Source: Bin5 sp965218625
Lineage (GTDB): Bacteria; Chloroflexota; Anaerolineae; Caldilineales; Caldilineaceae
Direction of reading: 5' to 3'
Assembly: GCA_965218625.1 (NCBI GenBank)
Contig: CBDCLG010000013.1
Span: 160,807-224,806, forward strand
Length of the DNA: 64,000 bases
How positions within the stretch are numbered: the stretch's first letter is position 1; the number at the start of each line of letters is the position of its first letter. The translations under genes were made by a program, and so were the position numbers. Below the pieces are notes generated by a model. That model was not told the DNA's origin and did no database searches. It saw only the letters and a program-made list of their open reading frames with translations. Below are positions 54,135 to 62,888 of the stretch, piece after piece.

Positions 54135-55274
54135 TCAGTCGCTGCGAGGGGTACGGCGTGCGATGTGTTTGCGGATCTGCCGCAAGAGGCTTGGTGGGGC
54201 GGCGGGCTTACGAGGCGGCGACGGTTGTTTCTTGTTGGATAGGCGGGGCCGGCGGGAGTTTTGGGCGACCCTGTGTGCAGCTTGGCGTCCCTGAGTCAGG
54301 GCCTCATGGTAGAAGCCCTTCATCAGCTCGGGTGTGATCTTGCGGCCTTCGGTTGCCCACAAGACGACCGCTCTGCCGATGGCCCAGGTGCCGGCGTAGG
54401 AGACGGCCACTTTGGGCACAATCCCCACAACCGGAATCAGGCCGCTCATTTGCCGCGCGAGCTGGCGGAAGAGAAAACCTCCTCCAAGGACGCCGGCTAT
54501 TTCCCCCAACAGCTGCTGGGGCGAGCCCTTTTTGCCTGAGACAAGGGCGATTTTGTAGGCCATCATCAACTGATTCTTGGTAAGAACAATTGCGTCGCCG
54601 GCGCCCAGGACAAAGCCAAGCCCGGGGACAGCCTCGCCCAGGCCGGTTGTGAAGGAGTAGCTGGCGTTGGCCTGGGAAGTCTCCTGAATGAGCAGATGGA
54701 AGGCGGGGGGGCGCAGCGGAGGCAGTCGACGGGCCAGCGGCAGGCGCAACTCGGCGGGAGCGATTTCTACCAGCGCCCCGGCCACCAGCGCGACCGCACG
54801 TGCGGACCAGTCCGGGACCACGACGCGCGCCTGTTCGCCACGGCGGACGATGTCGGCGCCGGTTTTCTGCCCTTCGGGGCCGATCACGACGATCAGAGAG
54901 GGAATTGACTGGGCGTTCAGGGCCTGCAGCAGACTGGCCAGGTCGGCGCTGAGTTCAAGTTGGGTAGTTACAAGCAGGGCGCAGTCCGGCGTTGTCCGCG
55001 GCGCGTTGGCAGGAGGTCCCTTGGGGTCTGCGGCGAGGGGCGCGATGGCGGTGCTGTCGGAGCGGAGCCCGGAACCCGCGCCGTCGGTGACGGTGATCCA
55101 GGGATGGACGAAGTCAGCGGCGGGGCCGCTGAGGGAGCTTGCGGCAAGCTCGGCGTCAGTTCCGTCATCGGCTGCGATTAGCAGATGGAAGGTGGACGCG
55201 ATCTCGCGTTGAATTTCCGCAAGGTTGATTTCGCTGACGATCTGCCAGATCGAACGCAGCGGTAAGGCGCGCAT
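54135..55274 (-). CDS. DUF697-like membrane-associated protein of unknown function
   Basis: 379 residues. The N-terminal half (1-175) reads like a degenerate nucleotide-binding fold ('FHLLIAADDG', 'CALLVTTQLE', 'PSLIVVIGPEG') but has no P-loop. Residues 205-330 match the DUF697 plan: 'GLGEAVPGLGFVLGAGDAIVLTKNQLMMAYKIAL' in order, then 'GGGFLFRQLARQM' and 'GIVPKVAVSYAGTWAIGRAVV', with two or three hydrophobic helices. The C-terminus (335-379) is Arg/Pro/Lys-rich. DUF697 domains often accompany GTPases; here the GTPase part seems lost or rebuilt. It lies 12 nt downstream of the threonine-aldolase gene. Confidence 0.7.
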   Translation of the reverse strand: MRALPLRSIWQIVSEINLAEIQREIASTFHLLIAADDGTDAELAASSLSGPAADFVHPWITVTDGAGSGLRSDSTAIAPLAADPKGPPANAPRTTPDCALLVTTQLELSADLASLLQALNAQSIPSLIVVIGPEGQKTGADIVRRGEQARVVVPDWSARAVALVAGALVEIAPAELRLPLARRLPPLRPPAFHLLIQETSQANASYSFTTGLGEAVPGLGFVLGAGDAIVLTKNQLMMAYKIALVSGKKGSPQQLLGEIAGVLGGGFLFRQLARQMSGLIPVVGIVPKVAVSYAGTWAIGRAVVLWATEGRKITPELMKGFYHEALTQGRQAAHRVAQNSRRPRLSNKKQPSPPRKPAAPPSLLRQIRKHIARRTPRSD

Positions 55275-55286
55275 CGCCCGTTTAAC

Positions 55287-56393
55287 CTATCCGTAGACCC
55301 GTACGCCATCGTCGCCGTCGCGGTCCTGCGACTGGAGAACGCGGGTGAAGGCGTCGAGAGTACGCTCGATGTCGTCGGACGTGACAGAGAGATTGGTAAC
55401 GGCCCGAAGGTGTGTGTTGTTGGTGGGATTGACGAGCACGCCCAACTCTTTCAAGCCGGCAGAGAACTGCGCGGTCGTCATATCTTCGCGGCGCAGTTCG
55501 AAGTAGACGATGTCGGTCTCAACTGTTTCGGGGTCGACGACGATGCCGTCAAGCTGGGCGAGGCCCTGCGCCAGCTTGCGGGCGTTGGCGTGGTCGTCGG
55601 CGAGGCGTTCGACCATCTCGGAGATGGCGATGATTCCGGCGGCGGCGATAATGCCGGCCTGACGGGTACCGCCGCCGAGGACTTTGCGCATACGGCGCGC
55701 GCGGCGAATGAAGCCGGCGCTGCCGGCCACCACGGAGCCAACCGGCGCGCCAAGCCCTTTGCTGAGACAGACGCTGACACTGTCGGCCTCCTGCACCAGC
55801 CGCGCAGGGGGAACGTTCAACGCCACAGCCGCGTTCCAGAGGCGCGCGCCGTCGACGTGAAGTTTCAAGTCGTGTTTGTGCGCCAGGTTTCCGGCAGCGT
55901 CCATGTAGGCCACGGGAAGACAGCGTCCGCCGCTGCGATTGTGGGTATTTTCGATTGCCAGCAGCCGCGTGCGGGGATAGTGTTCGTCGTCGTTGCGAAT
56001 CGACGACTCGACCAATTCCAGGTCCAGCGTGCCGTCGGGCACTGTGGGAACGGTGTGGGGATTGACGCCGCCAAGAGCGGCCGAGCCGCCCTGTTCAGCC
56101 AGGAAGATGTGGGCCTGGTCGCCCAGGATCATCTCGTCACCGCGACCGCAGTGGCTCAGCACCGATACCAGGTTGCCCATGGTTCCGCTCGACACAAAGA
56201 GGGCAGCCTCTTTGCCCAGCATTTCGGCCGTCATCGCTTCGAGGCGATTGACCGTGGGATCTTCACCGTAGACGTCATCGCCGACGGGCGCTGCAGCCAT
56301 CGCTTCCCGCATTGCGTCGGTTGGATGGGTGACGGTATCGGAACGCAGGTCAATAGGTTTTTGCGTCAAGTCGGTGACCTCATGTGGGCGCAC
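55287..56393 (-). CDS. Low-specificity L-threonine aldolase (GntG/beta-eliminating lyase family)
   Basis: 368 residues from GTG at 56393; a TTG at 56369 (eight codons on) follows a GAGG and is an alternative. The PLP lysine is Lys212 in 'VCLSKGLGAPVGS', and Asp181 in 'LHVDGARLWNA' binds the pyridine nitrogen. 'IDLRSDTVTHPTDAMREAM' (14-32) is the classic N-terminus. It cleaves L-threonine or allo-threonine to glycine and acetaldehyde in the cytoplasm. The glycine produced would feed the riboswitch-controlled GcvP elsewhere in the window, a metabolic link only. It is likely co-transcribed with the DUF697-like gene. Confidence 0.93.
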   Translation of the reverse strand: MRPHEVTDLTQKPIDLRSDTVTHPTDAMREAMAAAPVGDDVYGEDPTVNRLEAMTAEMLGKEAALFVSSGTMGNLVSVLSHCGRGDEMILGDQAHIFLAEQGGSAALGGVNPHTVPTVPDGTLDLELVESSIRNDDEHYPRTRLLAIENTHNRSGGRCLPVAYMDAAGNLAHKHDLKLHVDGARLWNAAVALNVPPARLVQEADSVSVCLSKGLGAPVGSVVAGSAGFIRRARRMRKVLGGGTRQAGIIAAAGIIAISEMVERLADDHANARKLAQGLAQLDGIVVDPETVETDIVYFELRREDMTTAQFSAGLKELGVLVNPTNNTHLRAVTNLSVTSDDIERTLDAFTRVLQSQDRDGDDGVRVYG

Positions 56394-56553
56394 TGGTTGG
56401 CGGCACGTTAGCGCCGGGCGCTATTGGCTTCAGTTCAAGGGTTGCCGGCCGTAGACAAAAGCAGTAGGAGGAGGAGAGAGAAGGGGGCGGGCTTCAACTG
56501 TGACCGCGACGCCGCCATTCTCTCTCCTCGCTCTCATTACTCTGTCCTACAGA

Positions 56554-57441
56554 TTATTCGGGCCGGAAGGTCCCGATAATCTGATTGATTTCCTGTTGTC
56601 GATTGCGGACCTGATTTTCCGGTACGGCGACGATCAGGATGTAAGCTGTGTCATTCGCTCGCAAGGCGGTAATCGCGATATGAGCGCTGAACAAACCTTG
56701 GGCTGCCAGATCGGCTGTCGCCACGCCGTTGATGGAGGGCAGATTATTGGTCGTGCCGGCCTCAAGGCTCTGAACTTCCACGGGCACCGGCAGAGGCAGT
56801 CTTTCGAGCTGTTCCGTCAGCCAGTCAACCAGTCTCTCGGATGAGATGTCATCGTCGAGGTTGGGGAAGATCCCGACTCCGGCCAAGGCGGCGATGGGCG
56901 GTCTTGAGAAGATCGCGACCTGCGCGGAAAGATGGCCGGCGTTTTCGCCTCCGGGCTGGGTCAGCGCGTCATCGACCTGCTCCGCGGCGGCCGGGCTGAC
57001 GAAGCGCATGATCTGGCTGAGCTGGCCGCTCTGCAGATCAAAGCTCAACCAGCCTGGCGGGACGGCGTAGGAGAAGCCGAGGCGTTCGTTGACGACCGCG
57101 CTCCAACCCCTGGGAATCGTTACCTTGGGCTCTGGGGCGGGCGTCGCGGTCGGCGGCTCGGGCGTCGCGGTTGGCGGGACCGGCGTCGGCGGCTCGGGCG
57201 TCGCGGTTGGCGGCACCGGCGTCGGTGTGTCGGTCGGCGGGACCGGCGTATCGGTCGGCGGCACCGGGGTATCGGTCGGCGGCGGCGGCTCCGGCGTGGC
57301 GGTCGGCTCCGCCCGCTGGTCGCGACGGCAACCGGCGATTGTCAGGGCCATAACCACTGCCATCAGAACGACCCAGTAGGTAGATCGCCGGGGTACAAGC
57401 CGGCTCAACCAACTGGTTCGTTCAACTTTCGAGTTCTGCAT
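56554..57441 (-). CDS. Lipoprotein with a TPxPPT-repeat linker and a PsbP-like/unknown C-terminal domain
   Basis: 295 residues. The N-terminal signal segment ends in the lipobox 'IAGC' (Cys38). Residues 45-105 are a Pro/Thr repeat built from PPTDTPVP and PPTATPEP units, encoded by a minisatellite of about 24-30 base units (57130-57310). The C-terminal globular domain (110-295) starts 'RGWSAVVNERLGFSYAVPPGWLSF', a motif seen in secreted PsbP-like or 'DUF1795-like' lipoproteins. It lies 21 nt downstream of the Ser/Thr kinase gene on the same strand, so it may be a ligand-binding partner of the kinase's outer domain. The function is unknown. Confidence 0.75.
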   Translation of the reverse strand: MQNSKVERTSWLSRLVPRRSTYWVVLMAVVMALTIAGCRRDQRAEPTATPEPPPPTDTPVPPTDTPVPPTDTPTPVPPTATPEPPTPVPPTATPEPPTATPAPEPKVTIPRGWSAVVNERLGFSYAVPPGWLSFDLQSGQLSQIMRFVSPAAAEQVDDALTQPGGENAGHLSAQVAIFSRPPIAALAGVGIFPNLDDDISSERLVDWLTEQLERLPLPVPVEVQSLEAGTTNNLPSINGVATADLAAQGLFSAHIAITALRANDTAYILIVAVPENQVRNRQQEINQIIGTFRPE

Positions 57442-57462
57442 CGTAATCCTCCATGTGGATAG

Positions 57463-59562
57463 TTAGAGCCGCAACTGCGACTTCAGAAAAAAGTGTGTTT
57501 CTTCTTCTCCGCTATTGTTGCTGAGCCAAATAAGCAGCCCTCCATCGAATGATTGCAGTACGCCTTGCAGTTGTGCTGGTTGGCCGGTCGCCCAGCCCAA
57601 AGCCTCTTGAACATAGGGGCTCTCTACCCAGATCTTGCCGATCCCGCGCACGGGTTCGAAAAGCCCATCCGCGGGCCCCGCGGGCAACTCCAAGTCATTG
57701 GGAAGGCGCGTTTCCCCGCGCCAGCTGTGTTCGCGCTGCTCCCATTCGCCGCTGTCGAAATGGATATAGACGGCAGGCCTATCGAGACGGGCCAAGGCCA
57801 ACCCGAACTGGAATTCCTGGATTTCAAAATCAGGGAGCGTTGGGTCGTTCGGATCGAGAGACTTGGATGGGTCGGTGGGCACGCCATTGGGACAGCCCAA
57901 CTCTTCGGCGACTTCCTGTTTCTGGCTGAGAAAAGTATCGAACTCAGCGGCGATCTTATATGGACAGGCGCCGAGAAAACCTTCGTCCAGGGCGGCGGCG
58001 GGTTCGGCTTCGTCCGGCTGCGGGGCAGCGGCATCGGAGTTGGTGTCAACGGCTGCCGCGGGCGCGGGGGCGCTGGCAGTCGAATCGGTTTGGGTTTCGG
58101 CTGCAGGTGAGGAGGACGGAGGCGCGGCCGGGGCAGCGGCTTCGGAGGTCGCGGCGGGCGCAGAGCTCCGCGGCAACAGCCTGGTGGAAAAGAGTCCGAG
58201 CAGCGCCACGAGGGCCACCAGAAGGAGGCTGCCCGCGACGGCCATCGCCAGAGGCGGGCGCGAGCGTGTCGATGGAGGCGTCAGAACCTTTTCGTGCGGC
58301 ACAGTTCTGGGTGGGTCCGCGCGATCTGCTGGCGGGAGGGCGGTATCTGCTTGATCATCGCCGGCAGGAACGATCACTGTATCGGTGGTGATCTGTCGCG
58401 GCGGGGGCAGGCCGACCGACGTGAGCGATACAAGCGTCAGGGTAGACGTCTGCTCGGCGAGACTGTTCTCCTGAGACAAGATGCGACCTGCGACGGCAGT
58501 CAGGGCGTCGGCCATCTTGCCGGCGCTGGCGTAGCGGTTCTCCGGCTCCTTCGCGAGGCTGCGGCGCAACACATCGACCAATTCAGGCGGGAGCGAGGCG
58601 AGCAGGTCGTTCGGCAGGGAGAGCGGCGCGTAGACATGCGCGTGCAAGATCTGGGTTGTCGAGCCGGCAAATGGCGACCGCCCAACCAGACAGCGAAACA
58701 GAACTGCACCGAGCGAATAGATGTCTGCGCGGCCGGACACGGCGCGGGTGCCAGCGCACTGTTCGGGAGCCATGTAGGCTGGCGTACCGATTGTTCGCCC
58801 TTCACTCGTCAGTTCAGGCGTATCCAATGCGCGGGCGATGCCGAAATCGGAGAGCAGAGGCGCAACCGGTTGCTCGGCAGCCATTCGGTTCGATTCACTC
58901 GTCAAACCGACCGGAATGCCATCGAGCAGCTGTTCAGCCTCGTGGACGGCTGACGCAGCCAATTCGTCTGGCTGGAGTGCGCCGAAGGCGTTCGGGCTGA
59001 CCGGTCGCAAAAGAATATTGCTGGGTTTCACATCTCGATGGACGATGCCCTGGATATGCGCGTAGTCGAGCGCACGTGCGATCGGCGCAAGGAGGTTGCA
59101 ACTTTCCGCCACGCTCAGCCGCTCGCGGCGGTTGAGCAGCTCGGAAAGGCTGTCGCCGTCTACCAGCTCCATCGCGATGTAGGCGCTGTCCTCGCCGGTT
59201 GCATCCCCTACCTGCAGTGTCTGGACGATGTGCGGATGCCGGAGGCCGGCGACCAAACGGGCCTCCTGTCGAAAACGGTTTCGCAGCGCGTCATCGGCGC
59301 TGGGCGACAGGAGCTTCAGCGCGACGAATCGTTCCTGGATTTGGTCGTATGCTCGGTAGACGCTGGCGGCGCCGCCGCTGCCGAGGCGCTCACCCAGCAG
59401 GTAACGGCCGATCCGCTGGTCGGTTGGCGTGGCTTCCCGGTCAGGCGGGGCGTCCGGGGTCATGTCAGCGGGGTCCCCAGGTCGTCCAGCGCTTATGGAT
59501 TCAGTTTCCTGGCCTTCATTTGGTTCGGCCAAGTGGGCGGAATCCTTCGGTTCAGGTACCAT
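57463..59562 (-). CDS. Transmembrane Ser/Thr protein kinase (Hanks type, PknB-like)
   Basis: 699 residues from the ATG at 59562. The kinase domain (53-355) is complete: glycine loop GSGGAA (61-66), Lys83, Glu100, HRD with Asp177 and Lys179/Asn182, DFG 239-241 and APE 265-267. Between Asn182 and DFG lie about 56 residues where kinases normally have about 10: an insertion of Ala/Glu/Leu-rich sequence (186-236). A Pro-rich juxtamembrane region (385-435) precedes the membrane helix (437-459). An Ala/Ser/Pro-rich stalk and an outer domain (about 545-699, 'CPYKIAAEFDTFLSQKQ', 'ELGCPNG') follow. It is divergent from an FHA-regulator gene that could read its phosphorylation. Confidence 0.92.
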   Translation of the reverse strand: MVPEPKDSAHLAEPNEGQETESISAGRPGDPADMTPDAPPDREATPTDQRIGRYLLGERLGSGGAASVYRAYDQIQERFVALKLLSPSADDALRNRFRQEARLVAGLRHPHIVQTLQVGDATGEDSAYIAMELVDGDSLSELLNRRERLSVAESCNLLAPIARALDYAHIQGIVHRDVKPSNILLRPVSPNAFGALQPDELAASAVHEAEQLLDGIPVGLTSESNRMAAEQPVAPLLSDFGIARALDTPELTSEGRTIGTPAYMAPEQCAGTRAVSGRADIYSLGAVLFRCLVGRSPFAGSTTQILHAHVYAPLSLPNDLLASLPPELVDVLRRSLAKEPENRYASAGKMADALTAVAGRILSQENSLAEQTSTLTLVSLTSVGLPPPRQITTDTVIVPAGDDQADTALPPADRADPPRTVPHEKVLTPPSTRSRPPLAMAVAGSLLLVALVALLGLFSTRLLPRSSAPAATSEAAAPAAPPSSSPAAETQTDSTASAPAPAAAVDTNSDAAAPQPDEAEPAAALDEGFLGACPYKIAAEFDTFLSQKQEVAEELGCPNGVPTDPSKSLDPNDPTLPDFEIQEFQFGLALARLDRPAVYIHFDSGEWEQREHSWRGETRLPNDLELPAGPADGLFEPVRGIGKIWVESPYVQEALGWATGQPAQLQGVLQSFDGGLLIWLSNNSGEEETHFFLKSQLRL

Positions 59563-59743
59563 TGCGTTTCGGTGTCTACACCTGCAACTGCTTTCCGCGC
59601 CCTTCTTGCTCCGTGCCAGCATCTCCGCGCCACAGGTTTTCCTGCGTTACGGCAGGGGAAGGAGACTGGGATTCGGGAACGGATCCGGCTCTGCTGCCCA
59701 ACATTGGCGGCGCAACGGGTTTCTCATTGCCGCCGGGACTGGC

Positions 59744-59759
59744 GCGTCAACGTTGACGC
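59744..59759. promoter_or_regulatory. Perfect 16-base palindrome, candidate operator
   Basis: GCGTCAACGTTGACGC, with AACGTT at its centre. A half-site-like TTGACGCAGA recurs at 59752-59761 and as ATTGACGCAGAT near 59847. It lies between the two divergent starts and 21 bases upstream of the -35 box, a usual place for an activator or repressor of the FHA-regulator transcript. Confidence 0.5.
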
Positions 59760-59780
59760 AGACCGAATTGGGGGAGAGAG

Positions 59781-59809
59781 TTGATGATCTGTCTATGGCG
59801 TAATATAAT
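59781..59809 (+). promoter_or_regulatory. Sigma-70-type promoter for the FHA-winged-helix gene
   Basis: TTGATG (59781-59786), 17-base spacer, TATAAT (59804-59809). The -10 box is perfect, the -35 box matches at four of six positions and the spacing is optimal. Transcription would start near 59816 and read into the gene at 60052. Confidence 0.7.
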
Positions 59810-60051
59810 ACCAGACTATATGGAATAGGGAAACAGGCGTTGGGACGCATTGACGCAGATTTGGAGCGGAGATCGTCGCGGCATTTGAAGTTGTCGAAGG
59901 GTCTCCGCAAATGCGAACGGCACGAAACTGCTACGACGGAGAGCGGACCAGGATACAGAGTGCACCCCTGGTCTTGAGCGCACTCTCGATCGGTGGCAGG
60001 AGGGCTGCGCCTCCATTGCCCGGCTGGTCGAACTGAGGAGCATTAGCGCGC

Positions 60052-60708
60052 GTGAGTCAGATCGCCAGGTTGGTCTGCCTGAGCGGACCGGATGCGGGCA
60101 CCGAATTCGAACTCTCCAAGAAAACTTTTCTCGTTGGGCGCTCTCCGGGCGCTGACATCAACATAAATGACAGTTTCGCCAGCCGCCAACACGCGGAACT
60201 GCACTTCATCGATAACGCTTACCGCCTGCGGGACCTCGAAAGCAAGAATGGCGTGTTCGTCAACGGCAGCCGAATGGCGCCTGGCGCAACGGCATGGCTT
60301 GAGGACGGAGACTCCCTCCAATTCGCCTCTACGCGCTTCCGCTTTCACGACCCGTCGGTTACGATTACCGCCCCATTCCTCGAGGCACTGCCCGAATCCG
60401 GCCTGCGCGTGGAACCGGCCACCCGGCAGGTCTTCATAGATGGGAAGGTCCTCATACCGCCGCTGAGCGTTAAGCAGTTTGATTTGCTCTGGTATCTCTA
60501 CCAGAATCGCGGCCGCGTGGTCAGCAAGGATGAACTGGCCAATCAGATTTGGTCGGAAGTAAGCGGCGACGTTTATGACGCCAGCATCGACCGCATGGTG
60601 AGCAGGGTACGCAATCGGATCGAGACCGTCCGGGGATCCGAGGAAGGGTCGCAGTCCAGGTTTATTGTAACCGTGCGGGGATACGGGTACCAGTTTAGCG
60701 AGCAGTAG
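60052..60708 (+). CDS. FHA domain fused to an OmpR/PhoB-type winged-helix DNA-binding domain
   Basis: 218 residues from GTG at 60052. FHA domain at 6-100: 'FLVGRSPGADININDSFASRQHAEL' contains the phosphothreonine-binding GRS and SRxH elements, and 'LESKNGVFVNG' the asparagine loop. The C-terminal winged helix (about 115-217) ends in 'SRFIVTVRGYGYQFS', as in OmpR/PhoB regulators. No receiver domain is present. In EmbR the order is the reverse (winged helix first, FHA last). The FHA could bind a phosphothreonine on the neighbouring kinase and so link membrane sensing to transcription. Confidence 0.9.
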   Translation: MSQIARLVCLSGPDAGTEFELSKKTFLVGRSPGADININDSFASRQHAELHFIDNAYRLRDLESKNGVFVNGSRMAPGATAWLEDGDSLQFASTRFRFHDPSVTITAPFLEALPESGLRVEPATRQVFIDGKVLIPPLSVKQFDLLWYLYQNRGRVVSKDELANQIWSEVSGDVYDASIDRMVSRVRNRIETVRGSEEGSQSRFIVTVRGYGYQFSEQ

Positions 60709-60947
60709 CCGGGTCGCCATCCTCTCTGAAGTCACGACGAAACCCAGAATCTACAAGCCCATTTCACGGGAGCGGTGCGCCGTTCCCACCAATTCGCTCT
60801 TTGAACCGTGGATCGTAGGCGAACGGTCCGGTTTGTGTTTCAGAATGTTCAGAATTCGGGCTGCCCTTTGGCGTATCCTTTAGCCGTTGCTTCTTCTGCC
60901 GCCGCTATACGGCGGCCAATCAGCTCGGCTAGCGAAAGGATATCCTC

Positions 60948-61607
60948 ATGGCCCCAATTCACGATGCAATCGCATTGGACGGCGTAGAGTTCGTCTCCGC
61001 GACAGGTCAGGGAGAAATTGACGCCGCGACGGCGTCTCCGCATGCTCTCATTCCTGCGGCCAGGGCCGGCGATGAAAGGGCGTTTCAGGGCCTGGTCGAG
61101 GCATACTGGGGCCAGGCGGAGCGTCTGGCGGGCAGCATTCTGAGGTCGGAAGAGGCCGCGGCCGACGCGGTGCAAGAGGCGCTGATTAAAGTCCACCAGG
61201 CCATGCCCCGTTTCAAGGATGGCAATTTTCGTGGATGGCTGATGCGGATCGTTACCAACACATGCTACGATCACCTACGCGGTCAGAAGCGCCAGGCTGC
61301 AGTCAGCTTGGACCGGTTGGTAGAGGACTCGGAATTGGAGGCGCCCGACACGCGCGTCGAGCAAGATCCAGTGCGTTGCGCCTTACGTCGCGAGAGAATG
61401 GAGGCCCTCGGCGGAATGGTCAACCGGCTACCAGCCTGGTATCGCGACGTGGTGATTCTCGTCGACATCCATGGGTGCGACTACGGTGAAGCCGCGGCCT
61501 TACTCGGGCTGCCGCGCGGCACGGTCAAGTCCCGCCTGAGCCGGGCCCGCGCCAGCTTGCGCGACCGGCTGCTTGAGACAGACTTGCTTGACCGGCCGCG
61601 CGCTTGA
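60948..61607 (+). CDS. ECF-type RNA polymerase sigma factor
   Basis: 219 residues. Region 2 is seen at about 40-105: 'AFQGLVEAYWGQAERLAGSIL', 'AADAVQEALIKVHQAM' and 'NFRGWLMRIVTNTCYDHLR' (the -10-recognising 2.4 segment). Region 4 at about 150-205: 'LPAWYRDVVILVDIHGCDYGEAAALLGLPRGTVKSRLSRARASLRD', the -35-binding helix-turn-helix. No anti-sigma gene follows; an aminotransferase gene faces it. It follows the FHA-winged-helix gene by 240 nt on the same strand, so it may belong to the same signalling block. Confidence 0.93.
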   Translation: MAPIHDAIALDGVEFVSATGQGEIDAATASPHALIPAARAGDERAFQGLVEAYWGQAERLAGSILRSEEAAADAVQEALIKVHQAMPRFKDGNFRGWLMRIVTNTCYDHLRGQKRQAAVSLDRLVEDSELEAPDTRVEQDPVRCALRRERMEALGGMVNRLPAWYRDVVILVDIHGCDYGEAAALLGLPRGTVKSRLSRARASLRDRLLETDLLDRPRA

Positions 61608-61643
61608 AGCCTGCCTTCGCCAACAGGCGTCCAGGTGATGCGC

Positions 61644-62816
61644 TTACTCTGCGCCCAGTCCCAGTTCCCCGATTGCTGCGCACAGCCGCTGGATGTCCGA
61701 CTCGTCGTTGAAGAAGTGGGAGGAGACGCGCAGGAGGGTAGGGTCCGGTACGGAGCGGATCAGGACGCCTGCCTGTGCCAGGCGCTCAACCGCCGTGTCC
61801 GGCGCAATGCCGTCGATTGTAAAGCTCGTCAGGCCGGCGTGCGTCAGCGTTTCGACGAGGCGAACCGAGGGCAGTGCGGCGAGCGCGGCCCGCATCTTAC
61901 GTGTGATTGTCTGCGTTCGTTCGAAGACCCAGTCCAGGCCCAGCAGCTCCAGCCATTGCAGGCCGCAGAACATTCCCGCAATCGCGGGACGGTATGTCGT
62001 GCCCACTTCATAGCGTTTGGCGCCTGCGGGCGGCAGGAAGATACCGGTCTCGTCGAAGGCGTCGCCGCTGCGCAGACTGGGATAGCCCACATAGGTCTGA
62101 AGCAGTTCTCCAAACCGAGCGCGATTGACGTAGAGGGCGCCTATACCCTCCGGCCCGCAAAGCCACTTTTGTCCTGGGATGGCGTAGAAATCGGCGTCCA
62201 GCGCCGCCATATCCAGCCGCATTGCGCCGCCCGACTGGGCCCCGTCGACTGCGATCAGCCCGCCATGTGCGTGTACGAGCGCGGCGAGCCGATCGATCGG
62301 CAGAATGACGCCGGTTTTCCACGAGACATGGGTGACTGACACAAGCCTCGTGCGAGGACCGATCGCGCGCTCGAATTTGCCCACGATAGCCTCTTCATCG
62401 TCGTCCAAACTGAGAGGCACGACACGCACAACCAGGTTGAAGCGCCGCGCGGCAGCATAGACTGGCAACAGTCCGCCGGGATGCTCCCACGAGTTGGTAA
62501 CGATTTCATCGCCGGGCCGGTACTGAACGCCCCAGGTGGCGATGTTCATGCCGTCGGTCGTGTGATGGGTCAAAGCAACTTCGTCTCCCGAACAACCCAG
62601 CACGCGAGCAAAACTGCTGCGCAGCGCGGCGGCAGTCGATTGGTTTGCCGCGCCGGCGCTTAGATTGAGGCGACCATCGTTGAGTTGTTGATTGTTGGCC
62701 TCTTCGATGGCGCTGGCTGCCGCACGACTGAGCGGCCCGTAGGAGCCGGTGTTCAGATAGGCCGCATTCTGTACCGCCGGCAATTCTTTTCTGACTTCGT
62801 TGAGGTCAGGGACCAT
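61644..62816 (-). CDS. Aminotransferase class V-fold PLP enzyme (isopenicillin-N-epimerase / cysteine-desulfurase-like)
   Basis: 390 residues. The PLP lysine is Lys217 in 'YAIPGQKWLCGPEGIGALYV', and Asp191 in 'LIAVDGAQSGGAMRLD' contacts the cofactor ring nitrogen. 'YLNTGSYGPLS' (20-30) and 'VALTHHTTDGMNIA' (80-93) fit the family's substrate and phosphate-binding parts. Members include desulfurases, epimerases and kynureninase-type enzymes; no desulfurase active-site cysteine loop is obvious, so a precise reaction cannot be assigned. The 3' end converges with the sigma-factor gene and the start is 72 nt from the metallophosphoesterase gene. Confidence 0.9.
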   Translation of the reverse strand: MVPDLNEVRKELPAVQNAAYLNTGSYGPLSRAAASAIEEANNQQLNDGRLNLSAGAANQSTAAALRSSFARVLGCSGDEVALTHHTTDGMNIATWGVQYRPGDEIVTNSWEHPGGLLPVYAAARRFNLVVRVVPLSLDDDEEAIVGKFERAIGPRTRLVSVTHVSWKTGVILPIDRLAALVHAHGGLIAVDGAQSGGAMRLDMAALDADFYAIPGQKWLCGPEGIGALYVNRARFGELLQTYVGYPSLRSGDAFDETGIFLPPAGAKRYEVGTTYRPAIAGMFCGLQWLELLGLDWVFERTQTITRKMRAALAALPSVRLVETLTHAGLTSFTIDGIAPDTAVERLAQAGVLIRSVPDPTLLRVSSHFFNDESDIQRLCAAIGELGLGAE

Positions 62817-62888
62817 TGCTGTTATCTCACTTTGTTGTTTTGAATACGCGCCGGCGCGGTTCCGCTGACTGCGCCGGCAGGATCTCGG

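Larger units (their letters stand above)
59563..60051. other. Divergent regulatory region between the Ser/Thr kinase and the FHA regulator
   Basis: About 490 bases without a gene of recognisable type. It contains a 16-base perfect palindrome (59744-59759) and a consensus plus-strand promoter (59781-59809), both listed separately. A long 5' untranslated region of about 235 bases would follow that promoter. Confidence 0.7.

Noticed and set aside
57130..57310. CRISPR or regulatory repeat
   Set aside because: It is a coding minisatellite for the TPxPPT linker, in frame within the lipoprotein gene.
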